Shown here in pieces: positions 30,568 through 38,556 of a stretch of 38,556 bases of DNA; the stretch's first letter is position 1, and every line of letters begins with the position of its first letter. Origin of the DNA: Malikia granosa (lineage in GTDB: Bacteria; Pseudomonadota; Gammaproteobacteria; Burkholderiales; Burkholderiaceae_C). Location: assembly GCF_002980595.1 (NCBI RefSeq), contig NZ_PVLQ01000088.1, forward strand, positions 1 through 38,556, in the 5' to 3' direction. The notes below the pieces were generated by a model. It was not told the DNA's origin. It did no database searches and saw nothing but the letters and a program-made list of their open reading frames with translations. A program made the position numbers and the translations under genes.

Positions 30568-30616
30568 GGTGAAGTCCTTGTTCAAGTGAAAAGGGATGGG
30601 GACGGAGCGCAGGCGC

Positions 30617-32245
30617 TCAGGGGTTCTTGATCTCGGAGCCGGCGCGCAGGTAGAACCACCAGTTCAGCACCAGGCACAGGGCATAGAAGACGGCAAAGCC
30701 ATACATCGCGACCTGCGGCGTGCCGGCCTTGATCTGGTCGCCGATCACGACCGGCGCGACGAAGGCACCGTAGGCAGCGATGGCCGAGGTCCAGCCCAGC
30801 ACCGGGCCGGCCTGCTGGCGATCGAAGATCATGGCGATGGTGCGGAAGGTCGAGCCGTTGCCGATGCCGCTGGCGGTGAACAGCAGCACGAACAGCAGCA
30901 TGAAGGGCAGGAAATACTGCTCGGGCGTGGCCGACTGGTAGGCCTGCAGCATCACGTAGCCGACCGCGACCGAGGCCAGCGCCATCACGACCGAGATCAC
31001 CTGGGTCACGATCGAGCCGCCGAGCTTGTCCGAGATCCAGCCGCCGACCGGACGCACCGCGGCGCCGATGAAGGGGCCGATCCAGGCATAGGTCAGCGCC
31101 GAGGGAGCGTTGGGGTTCTTCAGCGTGTGCTGCATCACGCCAGCGGCGTCAGGCAGGTGGCTGATGCCGAAGATCACCGTGATCGACAGCGGCAGCGCCA
31201 TCGAGAAGCCGATGAAGGAGCCGAAGGTCACGATGTAGAGCGCGGTCATCGACCAGGTGTGCTTGTTGCCGAAGATCGCGAACTGCTTGGCGATGTTGTC
31301 CTTCATGGTGCCGAAGGCGGTGAACTTCATCAGCATCAGGGTGCTCACGATGATCAGCGGCATCACCAGCCACATGCTCAGCAGACCGAGTCCGGTCGGC
31401 TTGGGCAGATACAGATAGAGGCCGATGCCCGCTGGCAGGAAGGACAGGGTGTAGAGCCAGATGATCTTGAGGAAGGCCGCGATCGTGCTGCCGATGTTGG
31501 GCGAAACCGAAGTCAGGTTGTTCATGCCGAAGAAGCACAGCGCCGACAGCGGGATCAGCGACAGCAGCCAGGCGAAGCCCGCGTTCTGGATCCAGGTCGG
31601 GGTGCCGGCGACGATCTTGCCCAGGATCCAGCCGCTGTCCTTGACCAGCGTCATCGGCTCGCCGCCCAGGCCACCGAACAGGCTCACCGTCATGACCAGC
31701 GGGATCACGATCTGCATCGTCGTGACGCCGAAGTTGCCCAGGCCGGCGTTCAGGCCCAGCGCCGTGCCCTGCAGGCGCTTGGGGAAGAAGGTGCCGATGT
31801 TGGCCATCGAGGAGGCAAAGTTGCCGCCGCCCACGCCCGACCAGAGCGCCATCAGCTGGAATACCCAGAGCGGCCACTCGGGATGCTGCAGCGCGATGCC
31901 GGTGCCCAGCGCGGGTGCCAGCAGCATGGCCGTGGTCAGGAAGATGGTGTTGCGCCCACCCGCCAGCCGGACCAGGAAGGAAGCCGGGATGCGCATGGTG
32001 GCGCCGGCCAGGCCGGCGATCGCGGTCAGCGAGAACAGCTCGTCCTTGCTGAACGGAAAGCCCAGATTGAGCATCTGCACCGTGATGATGCCCCACATGC
32101 CCCAGATCGCGAAGCCGCACAGCAGTGCCGGCACCGAGATCCAGAGGTTGCGGTAGGCGGTGCGCTTGCCGCTGGCGTTCCAGAAGGCATCGTCTTCGGG
32201 GCGCCAATCCGTGATGTCGGCGCTTGAGGTCTGCTTGGAGTTCAT
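30617..32245 (-). CDS. narK2: Nitrate/nitrite antiporter, NarK2 type
   Basis: A 542-residue major-facilitator transporter with about 12-14 membrane helices. The two nitrate signatures are present (GGGNFASSMANIGTFFPKR and TASGIGNGSTFRTIAMIF). The length and sequence fit the NarK2 group, which exchanges nitrate for nitrite. ATG at 32245 has a GAGG ribosome site; a GTG seven codons upstream is unlikely. It lies 21 bases after narK1 and 49 bases before narG. Confidence 0.92.
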   Translation of the reverse strand: MNSKQTSSADITDWRPEDDAFWNASGKRTAYRNLWISVPALLCGFAIWGMWGIITVQMLNLGFPFSKDELFSLTAIAGLAGATMRIPASFLVRLAGGRNTIFLTTAMLLAPALGTGIALQHPEWPLWVFQLMALWSGVGGGNFASSMANIGTFFPKRLQGTALGLNAGLGNFGVTTMQIVIPLVMTVSLFGGLGGEPMTLVKDSGWILGKIVAGTPTWIQNAGFAWLLSLIPLSALCFFGMNNLTSVSPNIGSTIAAFLKIIWLYTLSFLPAGIGLYLYLPKPTGLGLLSMWLVMPLIIVSTLMLMKFTAFGTMKDNIAKQFAIFGNKHTWSMTALYIVTFGSFIGFSMALPLSITVIFGISHLPDAAGVMQHTLKNPNAPSALTYAWIGPFIGAAVRPVGGWISDKLGGSIVTQVISVVMALASVAVGYVMLQAYQSATPEQYFLPFMLLFVLLFTASGIGNGSTFRTIAMIFDRQQAGPVLGWTSAIAAYGAFVAPVVIGDQIKAGTPQVAMYGFAVFYALCLVLNWWFYLRAGSEIKNP

Positions 32246-32266
32246 GTTTGCCTCGAAAAATTCCAC

Positions 32267-33538
32267 TCAGGACTTGCTCGGACTGCCACTGCTGCTGGAC
32301 TTGCCGAGCAGCGGCAACTGGCGCACTTCGGTCAGGTACATCCAGATCAGCGAGACCCAGACCACGCCGTACATCAGCATGAAGGCGCTCGAGCGGATGC
32401 CGGTCAGGTCCATCAGCAGGCCGAACATGATCGGCAGGATGAAGCCACCCAGGCCGCCAGCCAGGCCGACGATGCCGCTGATGGTGCCGATGTTGCCGGG
32501 GTAGTCGTCGCTGATGTACTTGAAGACGCTGGCCTTGCCGAAGGCCATGGCCACGCCGAGCACCCCCATCAGGGCGGTGAAGGCATAGACATTGAGGCCG
32601 ATGTGGAAGGTGGTCGGACCGTTGACGGTCAGGACCGTGAAGTCGGTCTGCGGGTAGGACAGCAGGAACAGGCAGATCCAGCACACCCACATCACCCACC
32701 AGGTCACGCTGTGGGCGCCGTACTTGTCGGACAGCAAGCCGCCGATCGCACGCAGCACGCCGCCGGGCAGCGAGAAGCAGGCGGCCAGCAGCGCGGCAAT
32801 GCGGATGTCGAGGCCGTATTCGCCGACGTAGTACTGCACCATCCAGAGCGAGAGCGCGACATAGCCGCCGAAGACGATGCTGTAGTACTGGCAGTACTTG
32901 AGCACCTTGGGGTCCTTGAGCGCCTTGAGCTGGTCGGTGAACTTGACGTTGCTGGGCACCCGGTGCGACGGGTCGCTGTGGCTGAAGAGCCAGAACAGCA
33001 CCAGCGTGCCGAGCATGATCGCCGCATAGACCTGGGGCACCATGGCCCAGCCGAAGGCCACCAGCAGCACCGGGGCGACGAACTTGTTGACCGCGGCGCC
33101 CGAGTTGCCCGCACCGTAGACCCCCATCGCCATGCCCTGGCGGTTCTTCGGGAACCAGCGCGCCACATAGGGGGTGCCGACCGAGAAGGCGCCACCGGCC
33201 AGGCCGACGAACAGGCCGATCACGATGAAATGCCAATACGCGCTGGCGTAACTCATGAGCCAGATCGCCGGCACCGTGACCGCCATCAGGCAGGCCATCA
33301 CGATGCGGCCGCCATACTTGTCGGTCCAGATGCCCAGCGGCACACGCACCAGCGAGCCGGTCAGCACCGGCATCGCCGTCAGCAGGCCGAACTCGGTCGC
33401 GTTGAGACCCAGCATCTTGCGGATCGGAATGCCGATCACGCCGAACATCATCCAGACCATGAAGCAGACGGTGAAGGCCAGGGTGCTGACGATCAGCACC
33501 GACCAGGCCTGCCGTTTATGCTGCGGATCGTTGTTCAT
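32267..33538 (-). CDS. narK1: Nitrate transporter, NarK1 type
   Basis: A 423-residue major-facilitator protein with 12 predicted membrane helices. It has the shorter nitrate signatures (GGAFSVGTPYVARWFPKNRQ and FKYISDDYPGNIGTISGIVG) of the NarK1 group, thought to import nitrate with protons and so start nitrate respiration before nitrite accumulates. ATG at 33538 has an excellent AGGAGG ribosome site. It is the first gene of the nar operon. Confidence 0.92.
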   Translation of the reverse strand: MNNDPQHKRQAWSVLIVSTLAFTVCFMVWMMFGVIGIPIRKMLGLNATEFGLLTAMPVLTGSLVRVPLGIWTDKYGGRIVMACLMAVTVPAIWLMSYASAYWHFIVIGLFVGLAGGAFSVGTPYVARWFPKNRQGMAMGVYGAGNSGAAVNKFVAPVLLVAFGWAMVPQVYAAIMLGTLVLFWLFSHSDPSHRVPSNVKFTDQLKALKDPKVLKYCQYYSIVFGGYVALSLWMVQYYVGEYGLDIRIAALLAACFSLPGGVLRAIGGLLSDKYGAHSVTWWVMWVCWICLFLLSYPQTDFTVLTVNGPTTFHIGLNVYAFTALMGVLGVAMAFGKASVFKYISDDYPGNIGTISGIVGLAGGLGGFILPIMFGLLMDLTGIRSSAFMLMYGVVWVSLIWMYLTEVRQLPLLGKSSSSGSPSKS

Positions 33539-33691
33539 GAAACCTCCTGCCATTGATTACCATTTCCATCAATGTACAAGAGGGTTGCAGGTTTGGCTAT
33601 CCTCCTGATAGCCTGCAACTGGCAGGCAGAAATGACTGCCAACCGGCCTCACCCCCTCCTTTGGAACTACTACCAGCCAGGCGATCCCACG
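33539..33691. promoter_or_regulatory. Divergent control region of the nar operon and hemerythrin gene
   Basis: CATTGAT and ATCAATG form an inverted repeat (33551-33574) with a ten-base centre; the half-sites look like FNR/Dnr halves but the usual centre is four bases. A second, larger hairpin pairs GTTGCAG (33584-33590) and GCTATC (33596-33601) with GATAGC (33607-33612) and CTGCAAC (33613-33619). Control by an FNR-type regulator and NarL is expected from family knowledge; exact sites are not certain. Confidence 0.45.
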
Positions 33692-34252
33692 ATGACCACG
33701 CACAACTTTCCGGGCTTCAGCAGCCCGTCGGCCAGCACCGAAGCGCCGCTCGAGATGCTGGCGGCCTGCCATGGCCGGGTCGAGCAGCAATGCCGGACCC
33801 TGCTGCGACTGCCGCCCCATCTGCAGGCCCATGGCGCCGACGAATCGGCGCGCCAGGCGGCACGCGCAGTGATGCGCTACTTCGACACCGCGGCCCAGGA
33901 TCACCATGCCGACGAGGAGCAGGACCTGTTTCCGGCCCTGCTGGCCGTCAGGATGGAATCGGCAGACGAAGCGCTGCGGCTGCGCGATCTGACCCAGGCC
34001 CTGGTGGCCGACCACCAGCGCATCGGCGGCCTGTGGCGCGAGCTGCGCCAGACGCTGGCGGCCGTGGCCGAGGCGCAGGCCATAGAGCTCCCGCTCGAGC
34101 CGGTGCAGGCATTCGTCGCCGCCTACCGACGCCACATCGAACTGGAGGAAGGCGAATTGCTGCCGCTGGCAGCGCGACTGCTGTCGCAGGCCGACATCGG
34201 CCGCATCGGGGCGGCGATGCGGCAGCGGCGCGGGATCGCCGCGATCGACTGA
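33692..34252 (+). CDS. Hemerythrin-domain protein
   Basis: A 186-residue four-helix protein with the di-iron ligand pattern of bacterial hemerythrins: CHGRVEQQC, YFDTAAQDHHADEEQDLFPA, LVADHQRIGGLW and YRRHIELEEGELLPLA. Such proteins bind oxygen or nitric oxide or protect iron centres. ATG at 33692 begins the conserved part; its ribosome site is weak and a longer frame exists upstream inside the control region. It diverges from narK1 and converges on narL, so a link to nitrate respiration (NO or oxygen handling) is likely. Confidence 0.82.
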   Translation: MTTHNFPGFSSPSASTEAPLEMLAACHGRVEQQCRTLLRLPPHLQAHGADESARQAARAVMRYFDTAAQDHHADEEQDLFPALLAVRMESADEALRLRDLTQALVADHQRIGGLWRELRQTLAAVAEAQAIELPLEPVQAFVAAYRRHIELEEGELLPLAARLLSQADIGRIGAAMRQRRGIAAID

Positions 34253-34256
34253 ACAG

Positions 34257-34282
34257 GGCCGAGGCGACTGCCTCGTCCGGCC
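34257..34282. terminator. Hairpin between convergent hemerythrin gene and narL
   Basis: CGAGGC (34260-34265) pairs with GCCTCG (34270-34275), with GGCC flanks that can extend the stem. No T run follows on either strand, so termination is only possible. Confidence 0.35.
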
Positions 34283-34292
34283 GCGGCAGGCC

Positions 34293-35021
34293 TCAGGTCC
34301 AGCCGCGCTCGGTCGCGTAGACCGCGGCGTGCACGCGGTTGCTCAAGTCGAGCTTGCGCAGGATATGCTGGACATGGATCTTGACCGTGGTCTCGGCGAT
34401 GTCGAGCTCGCGCGCGATCAGCTTGTTGCTCGCGCCATGGGCGATCAGGCGCAGGATCTCGCCCTCGCGCGGGGACAGGCTGTGGATCGGGTCGTTGCCG
34501 GCGACGCGGGCCCTCGAAGTCGCGGCCGCCTGCTCCTGGGGCGGGCTCCCTGCCTGGGCAACGGCCGCCTGGGCGGGACTGGCGCGCAGCAGGCCGACCA
34601 GCTTGCCCATCATCTCGGGGCTGATGACCGAGTCGCCGTCCCAGATCCTGGCGATCGAGTTGGCCAGCGCCTCGGTGTCTATGGTCTTGAGCAGGTAGCC
34701 GTCGGCGCCCGCGCGCAGGCCTGCGGCCAGGTCCTCCTCGTTCTCGCTGACGGTCAGCATGACGACGCGCGCCTGCGGTGCGGCTGCCTTGAGGCTACCG
34801 ATCGCATCGATGCCGCTGACACCCGGCAAGTGGTTGTCGAGCAGGATCACGTCGGGCTGGAGCCGACTGGCGCTGCGCTGGGCCTCGCCGGCATCGGCTG
34901 CCTCGCCCACCACGCTGAAGCGGCTGTCCTGCGCCAGCAAGGCGATCAGGCCGCGGCGAAAAAGGTTGTGGTCGTCGACCACCAGCAGTCTTATCGGTGT
35001 CATCCCGGATTCCATGGTCAT
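34293..35021 (-). CDS. narL: Nitrate response regulator
   Basis: A 242-residue LuxR-type response regulator. The receiver domain has the acidic pair in VVDDHN, the phosphorylated Asp62 in LLDNHLPG and Lys in YLLKTID. A long Ala/Gln-rich linker leads to the DNA-binding domain (LSPREGEILRLIAHGASNKL, then AETTVKIHVQHILRKLDLSN). ATG at 35021 overlaps the narX stop as ATGA and is preferred; ATG at 35003 is possible. It probably activates the nar operon when phosphorylated by NarX. Confidence 0.93.
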   Translation of the reverse strand: MTMESGMTPIRLLVVDDHNLFRRGLIALLAQDSRFSVVGEAADAGEAQRSASRLQPDVILLDNHLPGVSGIDAIGSLKAAAPQARVVMLTVSENEEDLAAGLRAGADGYLLKTIDTEALANSIARIWDGDSVISPEMMGKLVGLLRASPAQAAVAQAGSPPQEQAAATSRARVAGNDPIHSLSPREGEILRLIAHGASNKLIARELDIAETTVKIHVQHILRKLDLSNRVHAAVYATERGWT

Positions 35022-36877
35022 TGGGGCAATGTCAACAGGACTTCGGTGCCCCGGCCCGGCGTCGAAGCCAGCCTGACCTCGGCGCCGACGCCAGCCGCGC
35101 GCTCGCGCATGATCTGCAGGCCGAAGCTGGTGCCGGCGCCATCGACCGCGGCGGCATCGAAGCCGCGGCCATTGTCGCGCACCGAGAAGCTCCAGGGCGG
35201 CCCCTTGACCACCTTGACCCAGACTTCGCTGGCCTGGGCATGCTTGCGCACATTGGACAGGGCCTCCTGCACCACATGCAGCACCTGCAACTGCACGTCC
35301 GAGTGCAGCGCCACGCCATGGCCGCTGAGCTCCAGATGGGCCTTGAGGCCGCTCTGGTGCTCGAACTTGTTGAGCGTGCTGCGCAGGGCCTGCTCGATGT
35401 CGTCGCTGTGGCCGCGGGTGCGGAAATGCACCAGCAGCTCGCGCACGTCCTGCAGACCCTCCTTGACGCCGGCGTCGAGCTCGTTGAGGCTTTGCAGCAT
35501 CTGCTCGCGGTCGCCGCGCAGCACGGCCGAGCGCAGCAGGCTGAGCTGGATCTTCATGAAGGCCAGCGACTGCGCGATCGAGTCGTGCAGCTCGCGCGCG
35601 ATCATGGCGCGCTCCTCGCTGACGGCGGCCTCGCGCACCAGAGCTTCGGTGCGCAGGTTCTCCACCGCATTGGCCAGATGACCGGCCAGCGTGTCGAACA
35701 GGCCCTGCTCCTCGCTGGTCAGGCTGGCCTGGCTGCGATAGAACAGGTCGAGCTCGCCGAGCACGCGCTGCTGCAGCCGGATCGGCACGCTGACCAGCGA
35801 GGAATAGCCGGCCTTGATGCAGCCGCCGAGCAACCTGTCGTCGGCCGGGATGATCGGGATGACCCGGGTGCGGGCATTGGCCATCGGCTGGCCGCAGGCG
35901 CAGGTGCCCGGCTCCAGGCAACGTTCCTCGTCGACCAGCTCCTGCGGCAGGCAGTCGCTGGCCAGCATCAGGTAGCGCTGGCTGGCCTCGTCGGACCAGC
36001 GCACGGCGACCGCGTCGGCATTGGCCAGCCGGCGCATCTTCTGCGCAAAACCCTGCGCCAGCGCCTCGAGCGTGTCGGCTTCGGTCAGGAAATTGCTGAC
36101 CTCGTAGAGCGCCGCGAGCCGGGCGCGCTGGGCCTCGAGGTCACGGGTCTTGTCGCGCACCTTGGCCTCCAGCCCGTCGTAGAGCGAGCGCAGCCTGCCG
36201 GTCATGTGGTTGAAGCCGGCGGCGACCTCGCCGAATTCGTCGGGGGCCTGCTCGTCGAGCCGGACCGTGAAATCCCCCTCTTCCACCTGGCGCAAACCCT
36301 TGCGTAGCCGTTGTAGCGGATCTATCACATACAGATAGCCGACATAGAGGGTGAAGACGGCCGCCACCACCGCCAGCCCCATCATGAAGAACTGGAACAG
36401 GTTCAGGATCGCGGTCAGGCGGGTCATCTTGCCCTCGATCGCGAACACCAGCTGCTCGACCTCGAACACGAAGCGGTCGACCAGTTGCGTGAGCACTTGC
36501 GCATCGGCCGCTGGCGCTGTCTGCCAGTAGGGCTGCAGCGTCTGCCAGGACTGGCTCAGTGCGGCAAAACTGGTCGTGGCAGGCTCGTCCCAGGGCACGA
36601 AGAGCGGGCGCGACTTGTCGCCCCGGTGCAGCAACTCGATGCTGGCATTCATCTGGCCGACCAGTTGCCGGATCTCGTCCTCGCTGCGGCCGCCCTGGCG
36701 CGCGCTCACGAGCCGCCAGGCCTGCATGCGCAGGCGTCCGGCCTCGTTGACCGCCGCCGCACCGCCGTCGAGCTGGCGCGTGACCCACATCGTCATGCCG
36801 ATCGAGATCAGCGCGAGCAGCAGCAGGGACAGCCCCAGCAGCAGGAACTTGAAGGACAGTTGACCGCGCCAGCGCAT
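35018..36877 (-). CDS. narX: Nitrate/nitrite sensor histidine kinase
   Basis: A 619-residue membrane kinase. Helix 1 is at 8-32. The periplasmic P-box follows (GGAAAVNEAGRLRMQAWRL, 38-56), the nitrate-binding signature. Helix 2 lies near 155-180, followed by a HAMP domain, a GAF-like region with the NarX cysteine cluster (CLEPGTCACGQPMAN), and the HisKA_3 box with His431 in ARELHDSIAQS. The ATP-binding end (VRDNGRGFD, GLQIMRERA) is complete. ATG at 36877 begins the membrane segment; sequence upstream in frame is not protein-like. Confidence 0.93.
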   Translation of the reverse strand: MRWRGQLSFKFLLLGLSLLLLALISIGMTMWVTRQLDGGAAAVNEAGRLRMQAWRLVSARQGGRSEDEIRQLVGQMNASIELLHRGDKSRPLFVPWDEPATTSFAALSQSWQTLQPYWQTAPAADAQVLTQLVDRFVFEVEQLVFAIEGKMTRLTAILNLFQFFMMGLAVVAAVFTLYVGYLYVIDPLQRLRKGLRQVEEGDFTVRLDEQAPDEFGEVAAGFNHMTGRLRSLYDGLEAKVRDKTRDLEAQRARLAALYEVSNFLTEADTLEALAQGFAQKMRRLANADAVAVRWSDEASQRYLMLASDCLPQELVDEERCLEPGTCACGQPMANARTRVIPIIPADDRLLGGCIKAGYSSLVSVPIRLQQRVLGELDLFYRSQASLTSEEQGLFDTLAGHLANAVENLRTEALVREAAVSEERAMIARELHDSIAQSLAFMKIQLSLLRSAVLRGDREQMLQSLNELDAGVKEGLQDVRELLVHFRTRGHSDDIEQALRSTLNKFEHQSGLKAHLELSGHGVALHSDVQLQVLHVVQEALSNVRKHAQASEVWVKVVKGPPWSFSVRDNGRGFDAAAVDGAGTSFGLQIMRERAAGVGAEVRLASTPGRGTEVLLTLPQ

Positions 36878-37124
36878 CGGGATGGAACCTGCTTCAGGAG
36901 AAATGGGATGCACCCCGGCAGCGGCCAAGGCATGGGATGAGGAGCCTGGATTGTGCGGCAAGACCGGCCGGCCCGTCGATCCACCCAGAGGAGTAGCCAG
37001 GATCGACCCTAGTTCTTTCGGACGAGGCCCGCCAGCCGGGCGGCACTGCTGGACGGGATCGCCCGGGCTGGCCCCGACCACAAGGGTGATTGCCAGGCCG
37101 GCCGGCATCGGCGACAGTAGCGCC

Positions 37125-37784
37125 ATGTCGATCCCACCAGAATCCCATGGCAGCGAAGCGGATGGCGATGCCGCAATCGCGGCGCAATGGACCCGGGTGC
37201 TGCTGCAGCAGCGCCGCACCACCCTGCCCAAGCGCCTGCAAGGCCCCGGGCCTGATCCGGCGCAGCAGGCCGAGATCCTGGCCGCCGCCGCGGCAGCGCC
37301 AGACCATGGCCAGCTGCTGCCCTGGCGCTTCATCGAGGTGCCGCAGTCGCAGCGCGCCAGCCTGGGCGAGGCCTTCGCCGCCGCCCTGCTCGAGCGCGAT
37401 GGCCAGGCCGATGAGTCAGCGCTGGAGCAGGCGCGCGAAAAGGCCTATCGCGCGCCCTGGCTGCTGCTGGCGGTCGCCCGGCTGCGCGGCGACGATGCCG
37501 CCATTCCCGCCGGCGAGCGCCTGCTGTCGACCGGTTGCGCGATCCAGAACATGCTGCTGCTTGCCACTGCGATGGGGCTGGGCTCGGGGCTGACCAGCGG
37601 CAAGGCGCTGCAGTCCGGAGCCTTGCGCCGACTGTTCGGACTGCAGCCGGACGAGCAGGCACTGTGCTTCGTCAGCGTCGGCCATGTCGGCCAGGCGCGC
37701 AAGCCCAGGGAGCGGCCCCCGGTGAGCGCCTATTTCTCCCGGCTGGGTGATGCAGGAAGCGACCAGGGCGCGTCATCGACCTGA
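37125..37784 (+). CDS. Nitroreductase-family protein
   Basis: A 219-residue flavin oxidoreductase. It has the FMN-binding start RRTTLPKRLQGPGPDPAQQA, AAAAPDHGQLLPWRFIEVP, and LLSTGCAIQNMLLLATAMGL with GSGLTSGKAL. This is closest to the small YdjA-like branch. The substrate cannot be deduced. ATG at 37125 was chosen because conserved sequence begins shortly after. It diverges from narX across 247 bases that hold no gene. Confidence 0.82.
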   Translation: MSIPPESHGSEADGDAAIAAQWTRVLLQQRRTTLPKRLQGPGPDPAQQAEILAAAAAAPDHGQLLPWRFIEVPQSQRASLGEAFAAALLERDGQADESALEQAREKAYRAPWLLLAVARLRGDDAAIPAGERLLSTGCAIQNMLLLATAMGLGSGLTSGKALQSGALRRLFGLQPDEQALCFVSVGHVGQARKPRERPPVSAYFSRLGDAGSDQGASST

Positions 37785-37874
37785 TCGCAAGCCACGGTTT
37801 TCTGGCTGCACAGCCCTTTACCTCCTTGCCGTGCCGGTTCTAGACTGGCAATCTTGACATCAGGGAGGTGGCAG

Positions 37875-38546
37875 ATGACTGATTTCGGCACCGTGCTGAA
37901 GGACTCGCTGGCGGCAGCGGGCCAGGCGAAGATTAACCAAGCGCGGGCCTTGGCCATGGTGGGCAGCAGCGCGGCGGACAAGGCACAGCAGCTCGCGCAC
38001 GGCGTGGTCGATCTGCTGCAAGCGAGCGGCGAACACCAGCTGCAAGCCAAGCTGGTCGATGCGGAAGCTGGGGTCCTGATGGCGCGCAAGGTGGGGGCTG
38101 TGGGAGTGGTGGGTGCGACCGCAGTAGCTGCTGTCGGCACAGCCGCTGCAGGAGCGCTTGCCTACGGCAGGCGTAGCAACAACCAGCAGATGCGGGCGTT
38201 CAGCAAGGAGTTGGAACAGCGCTTCATTCCGCATCGCCTGGCTGGACAGCCTTGCCTGCCCTGCCTGGACCAGAGTTCAGGCCAGGCGCGCCGGCTTCGG
38301 ATTGAGAAACGCCAGCGCCTGATCCTGCATGGCGAGCGCAGCCCGGACCCTGCTGTGCGCGAAGCGGCCAAACGGTTGCAGGACGACATGCACGCGGTCG
38401 AATTGGCGCGGCTGTCGGACAACAGCTACGCCCAGTTCGACCCGAAGGCAGGACCACAGCAGAAGAAGCCGCCGGAACCTTGGCAGGCGATGACGGAAGA
38501 ACAAGCCAAAGAATTGAAGATTGATACGTCTTTACCAGGCCGTTGA
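37875..38546 (+). CDS. N-terminal part of a lipase-type effector or toxin, possibly truncated
   Basis: A 223-residue protein with a GGAGG ribosome site. Residues 1-70 are helical. A glycine/alanine-rich hydrophobic segment follows (VGAVGVVGATAVAAVGTAAA, about 78-97), then a CLPCLD motif with conserved-looking ERSPDPAVREAAKRLQDDM. It ends with VELARLSDNSYAQFD and PPEPWQAMTEEQAKELKID. The last part resembles the lead-in to lipase (class 3-like) domains of secreted effectors, which normally continue for hundreds of residues. The frame stops ten bases before the window edge. A frameshift or split gene is suspected, but a short complete protein cannot be excluded. Confidence 0.55.
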   Translation: MTDFGTVLKDSLAAAGQAKINQARALAMVGSSAADKAQQLAHGVVDLLQASGEHQLQAKLVDAEAGVLMARKVGAVGVVGATAVAAVGTAAAGALAYGRRSNNQQMRAFSKELEQRFIPHRLAGQPCLPCLDQSSGQARRLRIEKRQRLILHGERSPDPAVREAAKRLQDDMHAVELARLSDNSYAQFDPKAGPQQKKPPEPWQAMTEEQAKELKIDTSLPGR

Positions 38547-38556
38547 AAAATACACC

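Noticed and set aside
26725-30630. Very long open frame (about 1300 codons) on the plus strand opposite narG
   Set aside because: It is antisense to an unmistakable narG and its composition (runs of Ala, Val, Asp, Leu, Gly, His) is the mirror of GC-rich codon use.
30596-32227. Plus-strand frame rich in His, Gln, Asp and Arg opposite narK2
   Set aside because: It is the antisense of membrane-helix codons and has no protein-like pattern.
33551-33574. CATTGAT/ATCAATG repeat as a classical FNR box
   Set aside because: FNR-type sites have a four-base centre and this one has ten, so I kept it only as an inverted repeat.
36882-37124. N-terminal extension of the nitroreductase gene
   Set aside because: The in-frame upstream codons overlap the narX start and promoter region and do not resemble the family.
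1-38556. CRISPR arrays, tRNA and rRNA genes, insertion sequences
   Set aside because: No regularly spaced repeats, tRNA T-loop-like stretches, rRNA segments or transposase genes were seen on reading both strands.

Overview
The window is from a GC-rich betaproteobacterium, most likely Burkholderiales (Comamonadaceae-like). This is inferred from codon use, the dusA neighbourhood, and a narK1-narK2-narGHJI cluster with narXL typical of nitrate-respiring members of that order. It has two halves: a prophage (about 1-20.8 kb) whose integrase end abuts dusA, and host chromosome (about 20.8-38.5 kb) dominated by nitrate respiration.

Prophage, read from the integrase end inward. The integrase (minus strand) meets a PrtN-like gene (plus) tail to tail. 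A run of small plus-strand early genes (14.8-19.5 kb) includes a deoxynucleotide monophosphate kinase, membrane proteins and several hairpin leaders. Next comes a lambda-like immunity region (10.6-14.8 kb). Divergent cro and cI share three operator copies (OR). A matching promoter with two perfect copies of the same operator (OL/PL) lies 4.1 kb away and fires into the early operon. Between OR and OL, in the position of lambda rexAB, sits a three-gene cassette: a ParB/Srx-domain protein, a PD-(D/E)XK-like nuclease and a C5-cytosine DNA methyltransferase. I read this as an undescribed restriction-modification-like defence module carried as a lysogenic-conversion locus. Left of cro, on the minus strand, runs the other early operon (CII-like regulator, small genes coupled by 4-base start/stop overlaps, a DUF1376 replication-type protein). 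It is followed by a gpZ-like tail protein, the small and large terminase subunits, and a Mor-like activator closed by a terminator. Beyond it are a small exported protein and an AAA ATPase/subtilase pair resembling the IetAS defence system. Its protease ends before the catalytic serine motif. No portal, capsid or main tail genes are present, so the prophage continues to the left, is rearranged, or is incomplete.

Host region. dusA (5' end rebuilt at the integration junction) is followed by a minus-strand nar operon: narK1, narK2, narG, narH, narJ, narI, a parvulin isomerase, a beta-carbonic anhydrase and a conserved small protein. A divergent control region with inverted repeats separates narK1 from a plus-strand hemerythrin-domain gene. 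The narX-narL two-component pair follows on the minus strand, then a nitroreductase-family gene and a gene resembling the N-terminal part of a lipase-type toxic effector, ending at the window edge.

Working together: the nar genes import nitrate, reduce it at the membrane and export nitrite under NarXL control. The prophage carries two separate candidate anti-phage modules, one controlled by its immunity region and one beyond the late-operon terminator.
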